15,384 bases of DNA from Campylobacterales bacterium. Lineage in GTDB: Bacteria > Campylobacterota > Campylobacteria > Campylobacterales > QNZT01. A program made the position numbers and the translations under genes. The notes under the pieces were generated by a model that was given only the letters and a program-made list of their open reading frames with translations, was not told where the DNA came from and ran no database searches. Positions 1 through 5,960 of the stretch are shown here, in pieces. The stretch spans positions 1 to 15,384 of the forward strand of contig JALWKJ010000140.1 in NCBI GenBank assembly GCA_027081495.1, written 5' to 3'. Numbering within the stretch: position 1 is the stretch's first letter; the number at the start of each line of letters is the position of its first letter.

Positions 1-2
1 TT

Positions 3-80
3 AATGTAGATGGGAAACTGCTTTATCTCAAGTTTGATGATGTACAACAAATGGTTTATGATGCTGTTATAAATAAGTAA
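3..80 (+). CDS. C-terminal end of an unidentified protein (partial at 5' end)
   Basis: An open frame enters from the left edge and stops at TAA 78-80. The last 25 residues (start NVDGKLLYLKFDD, end DAVINK) have a normal amino-acid mix and read like the true end of a protein, but they are too few to identify a family. The frame is open to the window edge, so the start lies outside. There is no gene between it and the convergent thioesterase gene, and a weak hairpin with a T-run lies about 80 nt downstream. It could also be chance, since only 25 codons are visible. Confidence 0.45.
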   Translation, partial: NVDGKLLYLKFDDVQQMVYDAVINK

Positions 81-160
81 ATTTTAAGGTCGCTCAAATT
101 TGTGTGTCCATATGAGAAACTCAGGAGTGTATTATGACACTAAAACATTAATGAAGCGTT

Positions 161-187
161 AGCGTAAGTTGAAATTTAGCTTTTTTT
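161..187 (+). terminator. Possible weak intrinsic terminator after the left-edge gene
   Basis: AGC-G-TAAG pairs with TTTAGCT around a small loop and is followed directly by seven T residues (181-187). The stem is short and has a bulge, so this is only a candidate. The rest of 81-208 holds no gene or repeat that I can support. Confidence 0.3.
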
Positions 188-208
188 ATAACAATAAACT
201 GAAAACGG

Positions 209-592
209 CTATAACGATCCTATATTTTCAAGGAGAAACTTTTTTATCTCTTTGTCGAGTTTACGCGGTTTTCCATTTTCGCATAAGTTTACTAGAGAGA
301 TTTGCATTTCAAAAATCGATGTTTCATCTTTAAATATTTGGTGAAAGATTATAAATCCGGTATGTCTTATCTTCAAAAGTTTAGTTTTAACTTCTAATAG
401 GTTTCCCAGAAAAGCCGGTTTTATAAAGTTTGCCTTTAAATTTTTAATCGCAAAATGGCATCCGTTTACGGTGGGAGATTTACCGTTTTCAAAAAATATT
501 TCACTTCTCGCCATTTCACAAAAATCAAAATACCTGGAGTGATAAACTATTCCCCCGCAATCCGTATCTTTGTAATAGATCCGTATCTTCAC
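209..592 (-). CDS. ybgC: YbgC-type acyl-CoA thioesterase (4HBT hotdog fold)
   Basis: The 127-residue product matches the usual length and pattern of YbgC, a cytoplasmic acyl-CoA thioesterase. Near the N-terminus it has YKDTDCGGIVYHSRYFDF, the family's YEDTDxGGVVYHxNY block; the second Asp (residue 11) is the expected catalytic residue and His18 follows. The remainder is consistent with the hotdog strands. I chose the GTG at 592 because a GGGGG ribosome-binding stretch lies 6 nt upstream and because the frame's longer start at 640 adds 16 residues the family lacks. A perfect TATAAT sits about 60 nt upstream. The gene stands alone here; no tol-pal genes are visible, although ybgC heads that operon in many Proteobacteria. 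In Helicobacter pylori the homologue hydrolyses long-chain acyl-CoA and is linked to membrane lipid metabolism. The exact substrate is not shown by the sequence. Confidence 0.85.
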   Translation of the reverse strand: MKIRIYYKDTDCGGIVYHSRYFDFCEMARSEIFFENGKSPTVNGCHFAIKNLKANFIKPAFLGNLLEVKTKLLKIRHTGFIIFHQIFKDETSIFEMQISLVNLCENGKPRKLDKEIKKFLLENIGSL

Positions 593-653
593 GCTCAACC
601 CCCGTATTTCATCGTTTCCTTTAATGAAGCCGTGATGCAAATGTATGTTTTAT

Positions 654-659
654 ATTATA
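654..659 (-). promoter_or_regulatory. -10 box of the ybgC promoter
   Basis: The minus strand reads TATAAT here, about 62 nt upstream of the GTG start. No good -35 box is seen, which is usual for sigma-70 promoters in Campylobacterota. It would fire just downstream of the toxin gene's end. Confidence 0.5.
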
Positions 660-723
660 CGAAACTCGGGCTTTGACCTCGGTATTTTTGAGGAAAAGAG
701 CATATGATGTGATAATATCAATC

Positions 724-1710
724 TTACTGATTAGCGTTTATCTCGTCTTCTAAATCCCGGAGTATTGTCATTATTTCTTTGAAAGAGAGGGTTTTATCAA
801 AAATCATATGCTCCATTGCTTTGTAGTCTTTTTTCAACTCGTCTATGCGATTGGAGGGAGGCAATAACTTGAAGCTTCCAGGTTTGGCATCTTCAAATTT
901 CGCCCAGGCAGAGGGATAAAACTTCTGTTTAAAAGTTACAACCTGTTCCAGTAATTTTCTATCTGTCAATGCGTCTGCTTTGATGGGTGATTTTGCCATG
1001 ATCGCAAGGTCATAATAGTGTCGTGAGTATCTTGGCGGTAAAGGTTTGACTGAATCTCTGTTTGATTCCTGGTGCAGGATGGTCGCTTTCTCCCAAAAGG
1101 TTCTTTGGGCGGTGATTGCATTGACTTGGCATCTTGTTCTTTCAAAAACAGCGGGAAAATGTTTGGCTGCATATGATTCGATCTCAAAACGATCTGAAGG
1201 CAGCCAGGATGCCAAAGGTCCAATTTCTAGTAATATTTCCGGTCGTAAATAGGCGTCTTCAAACGCTGCAGGATAGATTACTTTGATATTATACGGGCTA
1301 TCCATGTCAATGTCGCAGCTACATAAAGGAGAAACAATCTTCGATATAGCGGGAAACAACTCTTGTTCAATGTAGATAAACGCTTCTTTGTTTACTTTTT
1401 CGTTGAACTTGGTCTGTTGATTTTTGGAACCTTTATCTACTTGCGGATCTTCTTTGGTTACTTCCCTCCAATCAAGGATTAGATCAATATCTTCCGAGAA
1501 TCTGCCGATAAGATCGAATACTTTGGAAAGGGATGTTCCTCCCTTGAACATCAAAATTTTACTTAGTTGTTCATCACCGAAAATCTTGTCCAGAACCCAG
1601 ACTACCCAGAAATCTTTTTCTACAATGGCGGGATGAACACCCATCCGACCGGCGGTTTGGGCAAAGAGCTCTTTTCTATCTTTGTTCGCAAGATTGGCTA
1701 TTTTATCCAT
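724..1710 (-). CDS. abiEii: AbiEii-type nucleotidyltransferase toxin
   Basis: The 328-residue protein belongs to the AbiEii/AbiGii nucleotidyltransferase toxin family. The motifs read in order: EKDFW (31-35), the nucleotidyltransferase core GGTSLSKVF (57-65) followed by FSEDIDLILD (71-80) with metal-binding Asp74 and Asp76, WEKATILH (206-213) and RHYYDL (230-235). Family members act in abortive phage infection; related MenT toxins transfer nucleotides to tRNA acceptor ends. The frame is open up to 1881, but the ATG at 1710 is chosen because the extension would only overlap the antitoxin gene out of frame and adds basic, family-foreign sequence. ATGGATAA gives an 8-nt overlap with the antitoxin stop, a classic coupling that links toxin to antitoxin synthesis. 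All recognisable catalytic residues are intact, so the toxin is probably active. Confidence 0.9.
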   Translation of the reverse strand: MDKIANLANKDRKELFAQTAGRMGVHPAIVEKDFWVVWVLDKIFGDEQLSKILMFKGGTSLSKVFDLIGRFSEDIDLILDWREVTKEDPQVDKGSKNQQTKFNEKVNKEAFIYIEQELFPAISKIVSPLCSCDIDMDSPYNIKVIYPAAFEDAYLRPEILLEIGPLASWLPSDRFEIESYAAKHFPAVFERTRCQVNAITAQRTFWEKATILHQESNRDSVKPLPPRYSRHYYDLAIMAKSPIKADALTDRKLLEQVVTFKQKFYPSAWAKFEDAKPGSFKLLPPSNRIDELKKDYKAMEHMIFDKTLSFKEIMTILRDLEDEINANQ

Positions 1711-2320
1711 CGTTTGTCTCTTTCTTGCATATCTCTCTGATGGTTTCATAGATCCATGAGGTTGTTGTTTGGGTATCTTTGAGTATTTTATCACACATCT
1801 TCTCATCGATCTGATTGCAAATTTTTCTGATGGTTGTTTCCGTAATATGTTCTTTGCCCAGCGCTTTGAGGGCCTGTACAATGAATGAACTCTCTTTATG
1901 TTTAAAGCCGATATGTTTCAAAGAGGATTTTTTAAATTCCAGGCTTGTTCCCATAATATCGTAGCTTCTGTTGGGACCGTCACTAAGATAGATGTATTTA
2001 GCGGCAACTTGAGTAGAGAGCTCCAGTATATTGAGTGCACTTTCACCGGAGATTTCTATACGCCAGTTGAACTTTCTCGCAAAGGCTCTTGCTACCTGGT
2101 CGATATCCGGGTTGAGAGTCTGTTTGAGCAGTTCACTATATTTGGGGTAGTCATAGATGCCACGGGTAATGCGGCGTATCTTGCCTTGTTTGACAAGTTC
2201 GCACAGAAGGTTGTCTGCTTGTGAGCGGCTGAACTTTCCTAGTAAATCTTTTGATGAGAAAGCCCAACCCCTTCCGTGTCCAGCTATAAAATAAAATGCT
2301 CTATCCATGAGGGTTTTCAA
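1703..2320 (-). CDS. abiEi: AbiEi-type antitoxin / transcriptional regulator (DUF6088)
   Basis: The 205-residue product has an N-terminal winged-helix segment (about 5-58; LLCELVKQGKIRRITRGIYD is the recognition and wing region) and a C-terminal domain (about 65-205) typical of the DUF6088/AbiEi antitoxins. AbiEi proteins neutralise AbiEii without forming a stable complex (type IV systems) and repress their own promoter by binding inverted repeats. The start is a TTG at 2320, preceded by AAGGA at 6-7 nt; the in-frame ATG at 2308 has no such site and would remove four residues. The gene comes first in the two-gene operon, as usual, and is overlapped by the toxin gene. The palindrome 20 bp upstream fits self-repression. 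Confidence 0.88.
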   Translation of the reverse strand: MKTLMDRAFYFIAGHGRGWAFSSKDLLGKFSRSQADNLLCELVKQGKIRRITRGIYDYPKYSELLKQTLNPDIDQVARAFARKFNWRIEISGESALNILELSTQVAAKYIYLSDGPNRSYDIMGTSLEFKKSSLKHIGFKHKESSFIVQALKALGKEHITETTIRKICNQIDEKMCDKILKDTQTTTSWIYETIREICKKETNDG

Positions 2321-2340
2321 CGGTTTTCCTTGTTTGTTGA

Positions 2341-2370
2341 ATCTAGAAAAAAGTATACATTTTTCTAGAT
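2341..2370. promoter_or_regulatory. 30-bp palindrome, probable AbiEi operator
   Basis: The half-sites ATCTAGAAAAA (2341-2351) and TTTTTCTAGAT (2360-2370) are exact reverse complements, and the centre GTATAC is itself a palindrome; 14 of the 15 possible pairs match. On the minus strand the centre supplies TATACT, a good -10 box, about 32 nt upstream of the antitoxin start codon. A repressor bound here would cover the promoter. AbiEi proteins are known to bind inverted repeats in their own promoters; assignment to this AbiEi is inferred from position. Confidence 0.7.
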
Positions 2371-2414
2371 TTGAACATCCTGAGGATTGATTTTATATGA
2401 TTGTGAATCAACGC

Positions 2415-2430
2415 TCTGTTGATAAACAGA
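2415..2430. repeat. Small inverted repeat in the abiE-psd intergenic region
   Basis: TCTGTT and AACAGA are perfect 6-nt arms around GATA. It lies between the divergent abiE and psd transcription units. It could be a weak hairpin or a protein-binding site; no T-run follows, so a terminator is unlikely. Sites this short occur by chance. Confidence 0.3.
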
Positions 2431-2502
2431 TATCTTCATTGTCCCAACCTTAACTAAATTTTCTATTCTATCTAAGAGAGATAAAAATAAAAGCAAACAT
2501 GC

Positions 2503-2508
2503 TAGAAT
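2503..2508 (+). promoter_or_regulatory. Candidate -10 box for psd
   Basis: TGCTAGAATCGC resembles the stronger GGCTATAATTGC element upstream of serC. It would start transcription near 2515, upstream of the small leader ORF and psd. Confidence 0.4.
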
Positions 2509-2537
2509 CGCAGAAATCAGGGAAAAAGGTGTAGAAA

Positions 2538-2636
2538 ATGTCGGAGATTTTCACTATTTTTAAGATAAATACAAAATGTGTTTCGGTCTATGGAATAGAA
2601 TGTTGGAAGTTTTTAAATAAAAAGGATATTGTGTGA
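2538..2636 (+). CDS. Possible 32-codon leader ORF coupled to psd
   Basis: ATG at 2538 has an AAGGTG sequence about 7 nt upstream, and the frame ends in GTGTGA, which overlaps the GTG start of psd, so translation could be coupled. The predicted peptide starts MSEIFTIFKINTKCV and ends NKKDIV; I recognise no family. An in-frame TAG at 2532-2534 shows it is not the tail of a longer gene. Because psd has its own AAGGA ribosome-binding site, the ORF may be chance. Conservation in relatives would decide it. Confidence 0.3.
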   Translation: MSEIFTIFKINTKCVSVYGIECWKFLNKKDIV

Positions 2637-3466
2637 AAACATTGTTTAAAGCGACTTGGACAAATGCCCTCTCAAGAGTGTTTGGAAAATTTGCGGCTAC
2701 GAAATTCCCGTCAATTTTACAACTTGTTATCAATTACGCTTATGTGAAAATTACCGGAGTCGATCTTTCGTCATTCGGTGAAATTGATCAATATAAAAGT
2801 CTAAATGAACTCTTTACAAGAAAATTGGCGTACGATAGAGATATTACCAAAGATCCGAACGCTTTTATCTCGCCTGCAGATTCGCTTATAAGCGCGCAGG
2901 GAGATATAAAAGATCATAAGGCTTTTCAGATTAAAGGATTTTCTTACGATGTTTGCGAACTTTTAAGCGATAGATTCGAAGAGGATGTCGTAGCGTCGAT
3001 AGAGAGAGGAAAATTTATAAACTTTTATCTCTCTCCTATGGATTATCACCGTTATCATGTACCCATAGATATGAAAGTTTTAAGAAGCGTGCATATTCCG
3101 GGGCTGTTATATCCGGTAAACGAGAAGTATCTTAAAAAAATACCGTCGCTTTTTGTTAAAAACGAGAGGGTTGTTTTAGAGTGTGTCGATAATGGCAATA
3201 AACTCTTTTTTATCGTTCTTGTAGGCGCATTGAATGTCGGAAAAATGACGCTCTCTTTTGATAAACGAATAGAGACCAACAAAGACGCGACGGAGATAAA
3301 AGTTTACGATTACGAAGATGTTTCTTTGAAAAAGGGGGAGGAGCTTGGAATGTTTATGATGGGTTCTACGATTGTTCTGTTATTTGAAGAGGGATTTGTC
3401 GAGATAGTTGAGAACTTAGAGGGTAAAAAAGTTAGATTTGCGGATGTCGTAGCGTATCGAAAATAA
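2633..3466 (+). CDS. psd: Phosphatidylserine decarboxylase proenzyme
   Basis: The 277-residue protein is a pyruvoyl-dependent phosphatidylserine decarboxylase, which makes phosphatidylethanolamine at the inner membrane. The catalytic set is visible: Asp83 in SPADSL, His139 in MDYHRYHVP, and Ser245 in MGST (244-246 is GST). Self-cleavage before this Ser would produce a beta chain of about 244 residues and a small alpha chain of about 33 residues carrying the pyruvoyl group. MGST replaces the more common LGST, a mild variation. The start is GTG with AAGGA 6-7 nt upstream. The gene precedes serC-serA in the same direction by 64 nt, though serC has its own promoter. The enzyme consumes a serine-derived lipid, so the linkage to serine synthesis is metabolically sensible. 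Confidence 0.95.
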   Translation: MKTLFKATWTNALSRVFGKFAATKFPSILQLVINYAYVKITGVDLSSFGEIDQYKSLNELFTRKLAYDRDITKDPNAFISPADSLISAQGDIKDHKAFQIKGFSYDVCELLSDRFEEDVVASIERGKFINFYLSPMDYHRYHVPIDMKVLRSVHIPGLLYPVNEKYLKKIPSLFVKNERVVLECVDNGNKLFFIVLVGALNVGKMTLSFDKRIETNKDATEIKVYDYEDVSLKKGEELGMFMMGSTIVLLFEEGFVEIVENLEGKKVRFADVVAYRK

Positions 3467-3497
3467 GAGTTTTTGATGCTCATAAGTGCTTAAAGGC

Positions 3498-3503
3498 TAT
3501 AAT
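3498..3503 (+). promoter_or_regulatory. Promoter (-10 box) of serC-serA
   Basis: A perfect TATAAT in the context GGCTATAATTGC, with T-rich sequence upstream and no clear -35, is the usual sigma-70 pattern of this phylum. Transcription would start near 3510, about 20 nt before the serC ATG. Confidence 0.65.
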
Positions 3504-3530
3504 TGCTCATTTATTTCAAGAGGAGAATAT

Positions 3531-4613
3531 ATGAGCAGAGTATATAACTTTGGTGCGGGACCGGCTACAATGCCGCTTGAGGTGCTTGAAGAGGCGCAAA
3601 AGAACTTAGTTGATTTTAAAGGGCATGGGCTTTCAATCATGGAGGCTTCGCACAGATCAAAAATGTATGACGAAGTTCATAACGAAGCGCTTTTCCTTAT
3701 AAAAGAGCTTTATAAAGTACCGCAAGATTTCGATGTCCTGTTTTTGCAAGGAGGCGCTTCAACACAGTTTGCGATGGTGCCTATGAATCTCTCGCAAGGG
3801 GGCAGAGTCGAGTATGCGGATACGGGAAGTTGGTCGTCAAAAGCTATAAAAGAGGCTAAGATTTTAAATCTCGATGTAAATATCGTAGCCAGCTCAAAAG
3901 AGAGCGGTTATGATAAAATTCCCTCGACAATCGATTTTTCAGACGATGCCGATTATGCGTACATTACATCCAACAATACTATTTACGGAACTCAATATAA
4001 AACTTTTCCGACCACAAAAGCTCCCTTGGTGATAGACGCTTCAAGCGACATATTTTCATATCCGATAGATTGGTCAAAAGCGGATCTTCTTTTTGCCGGA
4101 GCACAAAAAAACGCAGGACCGTCCGGAGTAACGATAGTGATAATAAAAAAAGAGCTCCAAGATCGCGTAAAAGAGAATATCCCTTCAATGTTTAGATATA
4201 AAACCCATGCCGAGAAAAATTCGCTCTATAATACTCCTCCGACATTCGGCATATATATGCTTTCTTTGATCATGAAGTGGATGAAAAGAGAAGGCGGAAT
4301 TGAAGAGATCGCCAAAATAAATGCGAAAAAAGCGGCGATTTTATATGACACAATCGATAATTCCCAAGGATTTTTCGTCGGTCATGCCCAAAAAGATTCA
4401 AGATCTTTAATGAATGTCTCTTTTAATATCAAAGATAAAGATGCCGCCCTTGAGAGTGAACTTGTTGAATTGGCGGCAAAAAACGGGATGATAGGCTTAA
4501 AGGGTCATAGATCTATAGGCGGTCTTAGAGCTTCTATATACAATGCTATGAGTATCGAGGGCGTTAAAGCGCTGGCTGATTTGATGCAAGATTTTGCCGC
4601 AAAAAAAGCGTAA
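3531..4613 (+). CDS. serC: Phosphoserine aminotransferase
   Basis: The 360-residue protein is SerC, a fold-type I PLP enzyme that transaminates 3-phosphohydroxypyruvate to phosphoserine with glutamate; E. coli SerC has 362 residues. The N-terminus VYNFGAGPATMP and HRSK (41-44) are the substrate and phosphate-binding family signatures. FLQGGASTQF (71-80) is the PLP phosphate-binding loop. Lys193 in GAQKNAGPSG is the Schiff-base lysine, and HRSIGGLRASIYNA near the C-terminus contains the substrate-binding Arg. The ATG at 3531 is chosen because AGAGGAG lies 7 nt upstream and the family begins here; the frame's upstream extension runs through the promoter. serA follows after 9 nt, so the two are co-transcribed. 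Confidence 0.96.
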   Translation: MSRVYNFGAGPATMPLEVLEEAQKNLVDFKGHGLSIMEASHRSKMYDEVHNEALFLIKELYKVPQDFDVLFLQGGASTQFAMVPMNLSQGGRVEYADTGSWSSKAIKEAKILNLDVNIVASSKESGYDKIPSTIDFSDDADYAYITSNNTIYGTQYKTFPTTKAPLVIDASSDIFSYPIDWSKADLLFAGAQKNAGPSGVTIVIIKKELQDRVKENIPSMFRYKTHAEKNSLYNTPPTFGIYMLSLIMKWMKREGGIEEIAKINAKKAAILYDTIDNSQGFFVGHAQKDSRSLMNVSFNIKDKDAALESELVELAAKNGMIGLKGHRSIGGLRASIYNAMSIEGVKALADLMQDFAAKKA

Positions 4614-4622
4614 GGAGACTTT

Positions 4623-5792
4623 ATGTTTAAAATTTTAACTCTAAATAAAATCTCGCCAAAAGGGCTTGATCATTTTAATCGCGACAATTATGAAGTGGCA
4701 AGCGAGATATCAAATCCGGACGCTATAGTTTTAAGAAGTTTCAAGATGCATGATATGGAATTTCCAAAAAGTCTAAAAGCCATAGCGAGAGCGGGAGCCG
4801 GAGTAAACAATATACCGTTGCGAAAATGCTCGGATCAGGGAATAGTAGTCTTTAACACTCCCGGAGCTAACGCAAACGCCGTAAAAGAGATAGTCATAGC
4901 GGGATTACTTCTTGCCGCCCGCGATATCTCGGGAGGTATAAATTGGGTGAGAGGCTTAAAAGAAAAAGCGGATGAAGTTCCGTCTCTTGTGGAAAAAAAT
5001 AAATCTAATTTTGCCGGAAGCGAGATAAAAGGAAAGAGGCTTGGAGTAATCGGTCTTGGAGCTATAGGCGCCATGGTAGCGAACGACGCTTTATCGCTCG
5101 GTATGAAAGTAATCGGCTATGATCCTTATATCTCCGTAGATGCCGCATGGGAGCTCTCAAGCGATGTGCAAAAGGCAACGGGTCTTGAGACTCTTTTATC
5201 GACTGTTGATTATGTCAGCATACATGTACCTCTTTTGGATCAGACAAAAAATATGTTCAATGCCGAAAAATTCGCTATGATGAAAGACGGGATAAAGATT
5301 ATAAATTTTGCGAGAGGACCTCTCGTAAATAACGACGACTTAAAGGATGCGATAAAATCGGGCAAAGTATCATGTTATGTAACCGATTTTCCGGAAGCCG
5401 AACTTTTGGATACAAAGGGGATAATCGCGATTCCTCATCTTGGCGCATCGACTATCGAGTCTGAAGAGAATTGTGCCGTTATGGCTGTTGAAGAGGTAAA
5501 AGAGTTTTTAGAGAGTGGAAATATAAAAAATTCGGTTAATTTTCCAAACTGCTATCTCCCAAGAACCGTCGGAGATCAAAGGATGATTATCGCAAATCGT
5601 AATATTCCAAACATGATCAGCGAAATTACTTCTCTTTTGGCGAAAAACAGTATAAATATCTGCGATATGTTAAACAAAAGCAGAGACGATCTTGCCTATA
5701 ACATCATAGATATAGAGGGTGAAGTACCGATAGATGTTATAAAAACTCTTGAACAAACGAAAGGAATTATCAGAGTAAGAATAATCGAATAG
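4623..5792 (+). CDS. serA: D-3-phosphoglycerate dehydrogenase, short form with ACT domain
   Basis: The 389-residue protein is a D-2-hydroxyacid dehydrogenase of the SerA type, catalysing NAD-dependent oxidation of 3-phosphoglycerate, the first step of serine synthesis. AIARAGAGVNNI (53-64) and NTPGANANAVKE (78-89) are substrate-domain signatures; GLGAIG (144-149) is the Rossmann dinucleotide loop with Asp167 after it. Arg231 (INFARGPLV), Glu260 and His272 (IPHLGAST) form the catalytic set. Residues about 320-389 resemble an ACT regulatory domain, which in this family allows feedback by serine. It lacks the intervening domain of the roughly 530-residue SerA proteins. AAGGAG precedes the ATG. 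Directly following serC in an operon strongly supports the specific assignment over other hydroxyacid dehydrogenases. Confidence 0.9.
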   Translation: MFKILTLNKISPKGLDHFNRDNYEVASEISNPDAIVLRSFKMHDMEFPKSLKAIARAGAGVNNIPLRKCSDQGIVVFNTPGANANAVKEIVIAGLLLAARDISGGINWVRGLKEKADEVPSLVEKNKSNFAGSEIKGKRLGVIGLGAIGAMVANDALSLGMKVIGYDPYISVDAAWELSSDVQKATGLETLLSTVDYVSIHVPLLDQTKNMFNAEKFAMMKDGIKIINFARGPLVNNDDLKDAIKSGKVSCYVTDFPEAELLDTKGIIAIPHLGASTIESEENCAVMAVEEVKEFLESGNIKNSVNFPNCYLPRTVGDQRMIIANRNIPNMISEITSLLAKNSINICDMLNKSRDDLAYNIIDIEGEVPIDVIKTLEQTKGIIRVRIIE

Positions 5793-5885
5793 AAAAATTT
5801 GTCGCAAAATCGCCTTTTTGTTTAGAAAAGTTTTAAAATTCGGCTTGAAATATCACTTATAAATAAACTTTGCTTATTATTATGA

Positions 5886-5891
5886 TAAAAT
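5886..5891 (+). promoter_or_regulatory. Candidate -10 box for the ETF-QO/ETF/mdh operon
   Basis: TAAAAT within ATGATAAAATAAA, in a T-rich stretch, is the best -10-like element in the 168 nt between serA and the ETF-QO gene. No hairpin terminator for serA is visible, so read-through from serA is also possible. Confidence 0.3.
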
Positions 5892-5960
5892 AAATTCTAT
5901 GGGGGCGCGCAATCTATCTTGGTGCTGGATCAGGGGAAAGATCTTAACAAAGAGGTAGCG

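Noticed and set aside
159..170. Shared 10-mer TAGCGTAAGT near 160 and near 11175
   Set aside because: The match does not extend into the flanks and no boundary repeats or gene link the two sites; a chance match is likely.
455..676. Open frame on the + strand opposite ybgC
   Set aside because: It lies antisense to a recognised thioesterase gene and its composition is unlike a real protein.
1711..1881. N-terminal extension of the AbiEii frame
   Set aside because: The extra 57 residues only overlap the antitoxin gene out of frame, are basic and family-foreign, and the ATG at 1710 fits the usual toxin start and operon overlap.
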